A stretch of 64,000 nucleotides of DNA from positions 64,501 through 128,500 of the forward strand of contig NC_135241.1 in NCBI RefSeq assembly GCF_947623445.1. The letters are read 5' to 3'. Within the stretch, counting starts at the first letter, position 1; each line of letters opens with the position of its first letter. Made by a program: the position numbers and the translations under genes. Shown here in pieces: positions 32,351 to 44,500 of this stretch. This DNA is from Clavelina lepadiformis (Eukaryota; Chordata; Ascidiacea; Aplousobranchia; Clavelinidae). The notes under the pieces were generated by a model, which made no database searches, had not been told where the DNA came from, and worked only from the letters and a program-made list of their open reading frames with translations.

Positions 32351-34494
32351 AAAATACCAATTGCTTAACCGGCTAGCCGTTACCCGAAGTAGTTTTTTTC
32401 AAATTCGGTAACCAGCAGCCGGTAAAATAGGCCCAGCCAATATAAAAGCACTATAGGCTAGGCTAGGCTAAAAGATGGCACTCTAGGGTAAACTTTCATT
32501 TTCACTTCCTGTACACACAGACACAAGCTTTCGCAATGATCAGCTTTCTTCATCAGGTGAACTCAACTGAGAGACCAGTCAGCCGGAGTCTCTGCAGCCA
32601 ACCTGGTTTTTAATTCAAAAATAGCAAGCCCTGAAGTTCTGAACCGCACAACATGTACAACCACGCGCCACATTCTTATGCACCGTTGCATCGTTTGTGG
32701 CGCGTGACCTTTGGCTTAATGTATGCTTGTAACCTGGCGTGCTCAAAGTATTAATTGTAGGCCTATAAAGAAAGTAAGGATTTATAAAGAATTAATAAGA
32801 TTAATGAACAAAGCAACGAATCCTTCTTTCGAGTTACAGTAGGTGTGACTATTTCTATTGCACAGTGTGCCATAGGCACTCAGGCTTACTTTGTAGTGGC
32901 CTGGGAGCCACTATCAATACCAATATATCATTCGTGGGAACATATTCGCCAATTATTTATTGAAATATTGTGTATTGATAACACCGCAATTATTGTCGTT
33001 TAATATTTGGAAACTTGCTCTAAATAACTTTATGTGAAAAGGCCGTTTAGTACGTTACCAGGTGATTTCATAACATCCTAGTTTTAACTGAATGTAATTC
33101 CCATTGCCAACGCTTTGTGTTTATCGTTCGCACGTTTTGAAATGTTCGTGTATTTTGTGTCGAATATTTCCGTTCACACCGCTCCACGCTGTTATAAGCT
33201 CAAACTTCTGTGCGAGTAGCGGCGGACGAGCAGACAGAGATACAGAATCGTACGAACGTATTACGTTAGTCGTGTTAAATGTAATTCGTTAGACTTGTTT
33301 TAAATGGTGAACGCTAAGTTTGTGATTGTGTCATATTCGGAACCTGTACAGTTCCTACAATAAAGGATTGTTTCTGATAAACTGTATCTGTTAATCGTAA
33401 GAGCTTTCGGTTAGCAGACGTAAGGTTAGAGAATTCTAGCCGCACGCAACCACGGAGTCAGATCATTAATTCGGCAGGTAAATTAAGTCCGAATATCATA
33501 AGTTAAGACAGACAAACAGTGCAATCCTCTGCAACTTTACACACGTACAGTAACAGAAATAATAAAATTACCACGTAATAGGATGTGAAAGTATATTTGG
33601 TAGACAGATATGTGTATTTGCATTTATTTATTTTATTTTTCGCCATCGACTGTGGGGAGCGAAAAAAGGGTACTAACTTCGTTATAGCAAAACAACTGGA
33701 AAATATAGTCAGGGATAATTAATCAACCAAAAAGAAAAAATGGCAAAGCTCGGAATCTAAAAACGTGCACTGTGTTAAGTGTACAGTGGTGTTATAACGA
33801 AGGGAGGTTAGCCACCAAACCCAATAAATGCTTACATTGACAAAAATCACTGTTAACTAAAACAAAACAAAAACACACCTTAACAAAATCACAGAAAAAC
33901 TTATAATTCAATCGAAACAAACAAGATGAATGAAGAGAATAGACCTGTGATAATATTATAAAGTAATATACAGATTGTGTAAGATTTACAATTGTCGTCT
34001 TTAAGTGTCGAATCAGCGAAACGTAACACAGCGTCATAATGACTTCCTATGTATTGTTTTAAAGTTGTGCGTAGAAATTGTGCTTGCCTTTCTCGCATGC
34101 GTTCAGTTTTTGCAGTATAAGTGCTTCAGAGTGTATTATTATTAGTAACCAGAAACCAGTAACCAGTAATATTATGCAGTTGCCAATAAGCATAAAGTCT
34201 ACTAAGCTAAATGCTGTAAAATGGACCGTTGAATAGAATGCTGTTGATGTGCCTATGTTCTGTTCAAATTTAATCGTTCAAAGAAGAATCAATATAATCA
34301 GTTCATACAATTGTCATTCTTCTGCAAACTACTGTTGAATTCAATTTGAAGAAGTTCAGTGCCAAGTTATACAACTTTGTTGTCATCTTCACAAGACAAT
34401 AATTCGTTAAGGTGAACAATTAAGTCTAAGGTTGAAAGAGCAGACAACGACCTTATGAGACTCATATATCATCGAGCGCAATAAACAATTAGAC

Positions 34495-34968
34495 CAGTGG
34501 TTCTCAACCGGTGGTCCGCGGACCCCTGGGGGTCCGCGAAACGTTTTCAGTTGGTCCGTGAGAACTTCGAAATTTGCAACATAAAGTACGAGTTTTTAAA
34601 AATTTTTTGCTGTTTATCATTGCTTTTTGAAATAGGTTTGAACATTTGCTTAATTGCCTATTGTGATGGGACAATACAAAAGCTTATTGAGATCTATCAC
34701 CCGCAGGGAAGGCCTATTGTGATGCACTAGATTGCGGATTATACGAGAAGACAGCTGGATACAGTGATTTTAAGTAAAAATATCTGCATAGTTTGATGTT
34801 ATTTTGAATGAATAGCGCAGTTGTGAACCAAGACTATTAAGTAAAACTAAGCAAAGAAACATTTAAGTGCAGTCTCAGAACCCTTAGTTTGCTTAAACTT
34901 CAGGGGTCCGCCACTGCTTTGACAGCAGCAAAAGGGGTCCGCCAAGATCAGAAGGTTGAGAACCACTG
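34495..34968. mobile_element. 474-bp non-autonomous hAT element with exact 8-bp target duplication
   Basis: Terminal inverted repeats CAGTGGTTCTCAACC and GGTTGAGAACCACTG are perfect over 15 bp. The identical octamer AATTAGAC flanks both ends (34487-34494 and 34969-34976). GTCCGC motifs recur near both ends. The interior has no transposase; the 34497-34730 frame is accidental. The intact target duplication suggests a fairly recent insertion. Confidence 0.95.
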
Positions 34969-35661
34969 AATTAGACAATCAAACATTGTATTGGAGTGGC
35001 TGAACCAGTCAAGCTCAACAACCATAAATCAACCATTCCATTACAGACCTGTGAGGAGCTGCTGATGTGAACATGGATGGCTGAAATAAAATCCCACCAA
35101 AAGAAACACCCTTGTAGGAATCATTATAGTGCTTTTCTATCTGTGACCAAAGAACATCATATGTAAGCGAAGTTTTACATTCTTCCTCATTCATTAAAAC
35201 TATTTAGAAAGCAGAAATTGGGGAGTAGACGGGAACGGGAAAAGATCGTAAATCTACTTTCAGAGGATATTGCCCAGTCAGTAGTGGTAGTCATCGTCAA
35301 ACTTCCTTTGAAAAACTTTAATTGCGGAGAACTAGATGATCTTGAAACTAGAAAAACTAAAACAAAAAAGGCAGTTTCCATCCAAAAGGACACATCACGT
35401 ATGTGTGGGACGGCGTTTCTAAGATTGATTTTTTAGATGAGTCTTCGGAAAACGGGTAAATTTTACGTGACACCTATTCTTCTTGAATGAAGCGTGTAGC
35501 ATATTCCACGATTTAACACCAAAGATCTGCATAGACTGGTGAGTAATCCTGCGTTTCCAATAAAATTAATACAGCGAATTTATACAAACAAACTCCATTA
35601 CGCTCCAGTGGAAAGTGGCAAAAGTTCAACTCTGAACTGTGCGCTGAGGACTTGTTAGGTA

Positions 35662-36109
35662 CAGTCTGTGGTAGTCAGTAACGAAGCAGTTTTACTTAAG
35701 TAAATTTCTTCTACTTCAGTGGGTTTATCAAATGCTGAAGTGGAAAGTAGTCAATGTTTCAGATTATTTGCAGTAATTTTCGTTTGCAATCACATCTGCA
35801 CAAAGCGTTTATATTCAGCCTACAAGTTCAATTTTCACATAACAAATGTTCTGATAAAAAAAACTGTCTGAAATTATTTATCTTCATAAAATTTTGTATC
35901 GCTCTGCAGTTGTAAGTTAATGCTTTTAGCAAGATCTTGTGCTTTCACAGCCTCATATTTTAGATCGATAAATAAGCTTACTTTAGTTTAAAATTTGCTA
36001 CTCTCTACATCACACTTGCTTTAGTTTAAACAGCAATACTGTGTTTATTGATTTTTTCGGGAGTGACAATACTTCCACTTTAACAACTTCTGTGGTTACT
36101 TTGACCACC
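35662..36109. mobile_element. 448-bp non-autonomous element related to 15318-15648
   Basis: Flanked by gttaggta and gctaggta (7 of 8 identical). Ends carry partly inverted motifs (gtggtagtcagtaac at the left, gttactttgaccacc at the right). The acttaagtaaa and acttcagt motifs are typical of a widespread group of animal MITEs. It has no coding capacity. Confidence 0.65.
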
Positions 36110-36310
36110 GCTAGGTATAATGACATAGTATTGGAAACTTATTTCAAAAAAGTTTTGTTTGTTCGAAAGGAATACCTGAAACTTTAAACTTACGAGCCGT
36201 CAATTTAAGATTAGAGTCATGTTTGACTGTTGGGGCTTTTCGTTCACTGAGTCGGTTCAGCTTGGATTTTATTTTCAAAGAATACGTTTGCAGAGGTCAG
36301 AGGTGAGCGT

Positions 36311-39300
36311 TCAGCAACGCTTCATACGCCAAAAGCTGAGGACGAAGAAAAGCATCGCTATGGCAACCAGGATGATCTGGCACATCCAAGGATGAGTCAG
36401 CAAAAATGTGTCACTTCCAACCACTTGTGGAAGTACTACGTCATCTGGATAGTAAGTGCTGGAAAACATTTGTCACCATAAGCGATTTGTCAAGTCTATT
36501 GCGTCTCATATGGGGATTTACCATTCACTGACGTTGACATCCGCGCCATTCTGTAAAGAAAGCAACCGGGCTTTGATGGAGATCGCCTTTTGGTGTCGCT
36601 CTTCTGTAGCCATGCCTGGACACAGAGCTGGCTCGTGGACAGAGAACTCGTTAATGACCCAGCCCTGTGCATTGTGACTTATTATGGGCATTGTTTGATA
36701 ACATAATGCTATTGTAAGGAATGCTGCTCATACCAAGTAGCAGTATCTCGCCACACTGACGTATTTGATCCAAGCGATCCATGGAAAGGTGGAGTCCAGG
36801 TCAAGCAAATATCCGGAAAATATCTAAAGAAAGGTAGAAAGTTAAGGCACGTGACGATAGGAGAGCCTGTGATTGGCTACTGACCGAGGTGAGGCTCATA
36901 TAGAGAATGACGAAATTCCTGCCGCTAGAGAAACATTCGAAGAGGAGGGCGCTGAAAAGGGAGATGGCGTCGAGCGCGATACCAGCGCAGAAGGCGACAG
37001 CCATGAAATTGAGCGAGGCGGCGAGCAGAGGCAGCAGCCCTGGAGAGGCGACATCGCGTTAATAGCGGAAAGGGGGGTTAATCAAGTGACACTCACCGGA
37101 AAGCCAGTAAATGGACGCGGTGAACGCGACGGCAGACAAAGCCCTCGCCAACGCGGTAATTGACAACCGAGCAAGAAAGTAGGAAGTGACGTGGTAGTGC
37201 CCACAATCCCTTTCGTGCCTGCAACAGATTTGCGTTTTACGAAGATTCGCGGTAGACCGCTGTTGGATCGCGCGACTCACATGAACAAAACTTTTTCTCC
37301 TTCGGCGAAGTTCTTCGCTGCGACCATAGCAGGTACCATCATTCCATATATGGTCATTTGGAAAAACATCCCAAGTCTGAAAAGGTCAAGTCTGTTCCAG
37401 ATACGTCGCAAAGCTTTCAAGGCGGAAATTACGTCACCTGTTTTGCATGGTTGTCCTGGCTGCTTGGTGGGGGTGGTAGAGGAAGCCGTAGATGAGTCCA
37501 ATGATCAAGTTCATGGTCGCCTGCGACAAAGATAAGTTGAACGGGGATGTCCCGACCTCACCTCACAGCCCGCACTCACCAGGGCCAGGAACAATGACGA
37601 CGAAGCGCGGAACATCCGGCGAAACAAGATCGCGTATTCCTTCGAGCGACTCGGTCTCTTCCCAACATCCCAGAAATTTGACGACGCGCAAGAGCGATTG
37701 ATGCCTGGAAAATAGATTTTTTTATGAGATCTTCAAAGGGATATTATGACGTCATAACATACTTCGTTCCAAGGCATTTTCTATCTTGTTCATCTCGTCT
37801 TTGTTACGTCTAAACAGAGCGGAAGCGACGTAAGCATTATGTAACTGCTCCACTACGTCACGATGCATTTTCGCTCCTTCAGTGGTTGTGATGTCAAGTT
37901 CGGACGAATACGCTGCGTCATAATAGTACTTTATACGTCATAAAGCTTTTAAAATTCACTGCAAATTCCCGACCTTGTTCTCGCTGGTTTGCGCCTGCGC
38001 CGTCCGAGGAAAAGCTGGAAAAGATGTCGTTGCTAAGATACGCTTCGTTTTGTGACGTCACATGTTCACGATTGTTGTTGACGCTTCGATAGAAAACACT
38101 TCGCTGCAACGAAACCGACTTCCTCCCTTGCGCATTTCCCCGCATGTTTGATGACGTAGATTGTACAATCCCGTAGAGAATATCGAGAAAGAAGTCGGGT
38201 GGGGGTAAATACTTCTCGCGCTCGTATCCTTTATGACATCATTAACGTATATAAATTATCATCTAATCAGAATGTGGAAAGATTTAGGAACTTGCCGATT
38301 TGAGAAAAATATTCCAACGCCTGGCTCGCATTTCCGTGGAACACCGTGCGCCCTCTCGCGATCAATGTTAAAGTATCAAACATCCTGTAGATGTCGTAGC
38401 TAGGCTGGTGGATTGCTATGACGATTGTTCTTCCACTGTTGGCAAGTCTGACGTCATACCAACATATTGAATTCGCATTGTCACGCAACAGAAAACCAGA
38501 TAACGTCACCTTCTGAGCGTGGCCATGATGGATTTGGAGCTATGGGCGTCAAGCTTGCTGGTCGGTTCGTCCATGAAAATGAACTTGGGGGCGGACGCGA
38601 GCTCAACTCCAACCGCGGTTCGTTTCCTCTCGCCGCTCGACACCGCGCCGCTAAAAATCGTCCCCACCTGCACATCGCAATCGTTTCTCGTCAAATATGC
38701 TTCTATGACATCATAACCTCACCTTCGTGTCAGCACAGTCGTCGAGGTCCAACGTGCGAACAATTTCGTCGAGAAGTTTCAGCTTCTCCGCTTTCGACGA
38801 ACCATTGTGACGTCTTAAACACAGGGCGTACCAAATGTGCTGTCTCACCGTCAAATTCGGGCTTAGGAAGTCCTCCTGAAAACGAACATGGAATTTTTGA
38901 CGTCATAATTACCAAACACTCCACCCAATTGTTACCTGGTCCAGGAATCCGCTCTTCTGCTTAAAGCTCCCCCCAACCAGCCGCCCGTTTACAAGAACGC
39001 GACCTTTGACGTCCTTGTTGCCATGGCGACCGGAGAGCACTTTGAGAAGCCTAAAAGTATAATCTTTCCGGTGAGGGATAATTTCTTCAGTGTGACGTCA
39101 AAAAAACTTACGACGACTTCCCGCTTCCGGAAGGTCCCATAATGACGTTGAGCCCGGGGGGGAAAATGCCACTAAAAAGATAAACTGTGAGACGGGGGAG
39201 GCTTATCGCTCACTAGGTGGCTCACCTCAGCCCTTCCAATATCCTTCTTCGCCCCGAATAACCCGGATGTAAAAAATCTTGAGCGATTTTCACTTTGAGT

Positions 39301-40145
39301 GACCTCACATCCACGTCCATTGTGATGTCATGGTAGCTCATTGTTAACGCTCCTCTAATGTCGACGCATTCTCCGAGTGTGCTCGTTGTGACGTCATTTG
39401 TCGAGGTATCGTGATCGAGCTCGTGAAGAGCGTATTCGATCGCGGACGGACTCGGCGATCGACTTTAAAGAAAGAAATTACATTTCTTCACAAAATCAAG
39501 CACTTATAGTTCTATACAACCACGAGGTACTCAGCAGAGCAGGAGCCGTTTTCTTAATTCTACGAACTTGTTTCAAAGATAAAAAATTAATGTGTCCTTC
39601 AAACTTTTGTTGACTCGCTTTTAAACAACAAAACACGGCGCGCACCTTTCACTGAATTGCTTTGACGGGCTCAATTGAGGACTGGCTGGTGTCACAAATA
39701 TCCGCGGCAAAGAAATGTTCGAAAGTCGGCCAACGGAGAGAACTTTCTTCCGTGCCCTTTGGCTCGTCTGCGCTGGTAGTATGCAGGTGGTATCGTCCGC
39801 GTCGAAGCAGTCGCGTTCATCTGTTTCCCCTCCGTGGGGCGTTGACGTCAACATTGGGTCATCAGTTGGCAACTTGCATGTTTCAGACGTCATTACCTGA
39901 ACGGCAACGTCTTGGATAGCATTATTTTGGAAACCAGGCGCCAGGCTGGTTTGTGGCATAGAAGCCAGGACTTGTTCGCTTTTGTTAAGTTTATATCCGG
40001 CATCTCGAAGTTTTGGCTGAAGCGGGCTCAAACTTTTGCTCAAATATTTCGACGCCCTCTCCTGTGACGTCGACATCTCGCTTTTAGCTGTGACGTAAAC
40101 GCTTTCTTCTGAGCTCACTTCAACTGCCGCTTCAGCCGTGCCCAT
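36311..40145 (-). CDS. ABCG-family half-transporter (ABCG2-like)
   Basis: Reverse-order half-transporter (ATPase then membrane domain) that dimerises in a membrane to export lipids or drugs. Seventeen phase-consistent exons give 906 residues: 39646-40145, 39226-39462, 39112-39171, 38936-39050, 38723-38875, 38510-38667, 38296-38447, 37974-38228, 37763-37912, 37580-37704, 37438-37520, 37281-37376, 37097-37218, 36885-37039, 36734-36823, 36529-36664, 36311-36444. The ATG at 40145 is the first after an in-frame TAA. Seen in order: a Ser/Thr-rich N-terminal extension of about 165 residues, Walker A GPSGSGKSS, Q-loop FLDQ, signature VSSGERKR, Walker B FIFMDEPT, D-loop SKLDAHSS, switch IHQPSYDIY, DFFLDILYG, then membrane helices and the C-terminus SFWRMKRC. 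Usual ABCG proteins have VSGGERKR and SGLDA/S. Intron 7 starts with GC. Human ABCG2 is 655 residues; the exact orthologue is unclear. Confidence 0.93.
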
Positions 40146-41557
40146 CTCTAAGTGCGCCGCTGTGCAATGAGGCGACCAACAACCAGCGTTGAACGATTCC
40201 AGAGCCAATTATGACGTCATAAATTATGCAAGGCCCGGGAATATAATTTTGATACGAGTACAACGTTTACTATGACGTCATAATAAATTGCTGAAAGCAA
40301 CACAGCATGTTTCTGTCGCTCGTTCTAATTTTTAGTTGAATAGATGCGAGCTTTCACTTGGCAGTAGAAGCCACAAAATGACGTCATTCAGCGTTTCTAT
40401 TTTATTACGTCACATGGGGTGACCTCCTGGACTCGTCAAGCCTGGCCATAGCCCTGGGCTTCAATCTAAATTGGACGGTGACGGTCGCAGCCTCTCTCGA
40501 GCGCGATGTTGGGGTTTTAGCCTGAACGCCAGATCTTCGTCATACATACGTGTTAGTTACATAAATGCTTCGCTACAAGTTACTCCAGGCCAAATCATTT
40601 GTGACGTCACTCCTTGCGACTTTGTTGGGCATATGTAGATTAAGAAAAAAGAAACAGCGCTAAAATTTGCATGAAAATGAACTTTTTGAACAATATTTCT
40701 CGAAACCTTAAAATTCCCGAGCATCGACTGAAATCTTTCAAATGGATAATTTGGTGCTAAATAATACCTTGGCCGCCTTCTGCGCAGCTCTATTTTTATT
40801 CAACCGCTTTGCTCAATTTTGTTCCGGCTCTTCTGTCAAAACTCAACTTCCAGTGCTGCGTCATGAACTTGCTGCCAGGGCGAGTGCAGTGCTCGAACAT
40901 ATTTTATTGTTTTTAAAGTATAATAGGAAAATATTTCGCGTTAAATACAACAAAGTAGACGAAATAAAGCGTCCAGTTAAATATATATCAGACTTAAATA
41001 GACGAGCGAACGGGCTCGAGGCGAAACTGAAGCCGTGAGCAAGAAACTTCGAAAATCGTTGAAGCGATGGCGGGCGAGAAGGGAACCTAAATACTTAATT
41101 AATTATGACGTCACTCATGATAAATGCAACGTTGTGACGTCGCACAACATAAGCACGTTACTATAGCAACCGCAGTGTTATGGTGTTATAAGGTTTCCCA
41201 GCGCCACTGATGTTACGCATCGATTCAGCAGTTGACTTGTGAAAGACAATTAAAATTAACCGAAAAGATTTAAATGAAACTCTTTGACTTATATTTACAT
41301 CGACGGGTGCCAGGATTCCATCGACGTTAAACAAAACTTTGCACAGTGATTGTAGGAAAACGTGAAACTAAAAAGCATTGAGTCAAAACAGCCGACATAT
41401 GCTAGATGACCTCGCTGTAACCTGGCATCTACTTTGCACTTATTTAAGCTATCCTAGTATTTAAGTGCGGTGCCTCTAGCATTATGACATCATAGTGCTT
41501 CAGTGGTGGTACACGTGTCGGTTTATGGACGGTAGCTGGTAATGTCCGTAAACCGTC
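40146..41557. other. intergenic region between the ABCG gene and MOK
   Basis: No gene is recognised. The plus-strand frame at 40742-41038 has no known product. Several TGACGTCA octamers lie here (40210, 40272, 40379, 40599, 41106), close to the ABCG 5' end, so they could be promoter elements, though the same word is common in introns throughout the window. Confidence 0.5.
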
Positions 41558-44500
41558 TTAGTCGGAGGGTCGGAGGGCTGAAATAGAGAGAGAGGAGTAA
41601 GCGGATAAATGAGGGGGTGATGGGAGTAGTCTCACCTTGATCTTGGACTTGTGGAGCGACTTTGGCTGCAGCATGTTCGTCTTGAGGATGCCGGGCAGTA
41701 GTGAGGAGTTCGCCATCTTGTGGTGGTGGGGCAGGTGCACCTTAGGGAGGGTCGTTGATGAAAACTTGGACCCAGCCCCGAACCCACCCGCGTTGTGGAC
41801 GGAATTCCCATTCACTGGGACAAGATGGGGGAGTCCCCCAGCATTGCTCACACCTCCTGTGCCATGTACACTGATGCCACCTAGTGTCTGCTGATTCTGG
41901 TGATGTTGCTCCACAAGGCGGCGTTGTCTTCTCTGCAAAGAAATATTATTACACATGAGTATCGTACAACTACACTTCCCGTTAAAACCAAAAGTTGTGC
42001 TCCCAAGTACAAGCAGAGGCTGCAGCTGTTGTCAGATGCTGAGCAGGTTTACCTGGTTCAAAACTGACATCGCATTTTTATCATCGATCAGCGGCAATAT
42101 CGACTTTTTCAGCTCCTCATAAGGTCTGTGCTTTGGCTTAGAAAGCTGCTGCGTGTAGACCGCCCTCGCCATGGCTTCGCTGTTAGCTGTGCTATGTCTG
42201 GCACCTTTCTTAGGGACTTTTCTGCATGACGTGCGGTCTCTGCTCTGCGCATTCCCGCTCACTTCCTTTTTCTCATCAAATTTTTCTCGTGACACAAAAG
42301 TTACTTTTTTGCGTCCTCGCTCTCCCGACCTCAACTTTTCTCTATTTTGCCAAACTTCAATGGCCGCTGTGTTCTTTTTATCTTTTCCTGGAAATCTTTT
42401 TCTTTCTTTAACGGCTGGCTTACCGTAACATTTTTCAAGCTGATTCTAAAAAATCTTTTACATGAGTTGTTTCTAGTTTAAAAGGCGGCTGTCTTGGCAA
42501 TAACACCTCGATCTTGTAAATACGGCGCAGGGCGCAACTAAATTAATATTTCTACCCAATTCGCTTGTTTGTCCGATAGACTCAAACTGCCATTTGAGCA
42601 AAGTATTTTGTTCAGCCCCTACATTGCCGGATAGGCGCATGGCTACCTATAACCAGTGGTGGGATTCAGCCGGTTCTAGGAATTTTAATGACCTCCGCGA
42701 ACCGGTTGTTAGCAAGCGGATGTACAGGCCTAAGTTGTATCGGCCCCGGGTCAATATATTGACCATATATGGTAAGCTGCTAGTGAGAGAACCGGACGTT
42801 AAAATATTCGAATCCCACCACTGCGCATAATCCTCACAAACACAAAAGAAATTCAATCAAAGTTGAACTTACCCTTTTCTTTTGTATTTGATTTTGTCTC
42901 CACAGTGGGACATCCCCGGTCGTAGATTCTGGTCCGCCCTTGACCGAGTTTGCTTCGTATCTGGACACCTGTTGCGCTTCATGAGCTCGCTTGTCTGCTT
43001 CTCTGTGACGATATAGATTGTAATTAATCATCTCATAATAGCTAATTGTTTACGTCGCATCCATCCAAGCCAAGCGAATTCAATCAATGTGATTGTTACT
43101 TCAAAAAGTTTATATCAGCTCAAAACTGACGCAATATGTCTTTCACAAACTACTAAGAATATGGATAATTCCAGGATTTATACCAAACGTAAATTTGCTT
43201 GAAGTTGGCTGTGACAGTGCGAACGCAAACCAAATCCTAATTTCATTTTTAAGTTCAAGATAGGTGACAAACTGTAGTTAAATAATTTCCACGATAAATT
43301 TCGTACAGGGTGCTTCCCCCAGTCTCCTGTGGCAACCAGATGATGGTCGGAGACTTAAAGCTTTCACCGTCTACGCATTCCACTCTGTTTTTAACCAACA
43401 TATTTTCTAGCAGCTTACCAAATTCGCTAAAACTAAGGAAATATTCCTACTCTGAGGTCGTGGTTGGCATAACTGATGCGAAATCTTGTGTTTTCGGCAT
43501 TTTATATTTCACTCAAGCACTTCTACCCGCACAAACCACACGGTCATTATTGTAGGAAAGTTTGCCCAGGCTCAAATGGCAAGACAAGGTTGGAGGGCCA
43601 TTGAACCTCTCAAGAAACTACAATGGATGAAAGATGCCTCCAGCATAAATTACAATTCACTGACATTTGCTGAAACAGAGTGGGACAGCTTGCAGTCAAC
43701 TTATTCACGGCAAGTTTTATCGGCAAAGACATTTTAACACTTTCCACTTTTAAAGTAGATTGCAGCCAAGTTGCCCGCATCATAAACTTTGCATAGAAGC
43801 GATACAAGCCCAGTTATTATGCAGCATTTTCACTGACATGTGGTTAGTTTAGGCGCCAATGTTGAGCAAAGTTTTGGGACAAATACATTGATGATTGGCA
43901 TTAAAAGTCAACCCTCTTGACGAAAGTCAACTAGTGGCAGACATCACGGTGCGCAGACTTGCCCTAACAAGGTTTGTTTGATTAATACCTAAAACATCTC
44001 AGACAAATAAAAGCTAAAATTTATGCGATTTGAAAGCACAGCTGCTCTAGTACAAATAAGCTCTTGTTCAAAAAAAGAATAGAATTGGCAGCAGAGTGTT
44101 TACATTTAATAAAGCTTCACCACAACAAAATCATATTACGACCAATTAAAAATAATTATTATTTTGAAGGCTTTGCTGTGCAATCGAACCAGAAAGTGGA
44201 ATCTGAAAAGCACTTTTTTAGCTCACAATTTGTGCAAGTGCCTCCCAATTTCAACAGTTGTTTACACACAGTCGATGTTTTATCCGAGCTGACTAACATC
44301 CTCATGCTGCGACCACAACAAATGGTTCGCTTGTGCTAATCGTCCTTTGCACCAGTTTTTAGAGATGGTGAAAAATATAGAAAGCAGTGCATGACATCAC
44401 AAACCTGAGGTCTCTGAAGTAGGGATGCCGCAGCGCTTGTTTTGCCGTGATCCTTTCATCCGGGTCGTACGTGCACATTTTATAAATAAGCTCTATGCAC

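Larger units (their letters stand above)
31173..36310. other. intergenic region between GTF2H3 and the ABCG gene
   Basis: No conserved gene is recognisable. Small frames at 33901-34098 (minus) and 35218-35436 (plus, charged) have no identifiable product. The region is mainly repeats: a tRNA-like sequence, hAT-like MITE copy B, a 474-bp hAT-like element and a 448-bp element, listed separately. Confidence 0.6.

Noticed and set aside
32528-32557. Hammerhead-ribozyme-like CTGATGA ... CGAAA on the minus strand
   Set aside because: The bases between the two core boxes cannot form stem II, and no matching stem I or III was found.
34497-34730. 77-codon plus-strand frame
   Set aside because: It lies wholly inside a non-autonomous hAT element and has no transposase features.
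40742-41038. 98-codon plus-strand frame
   Set aside because: No family resemblance and no splice or promoter support in a repeat-poor spacer.
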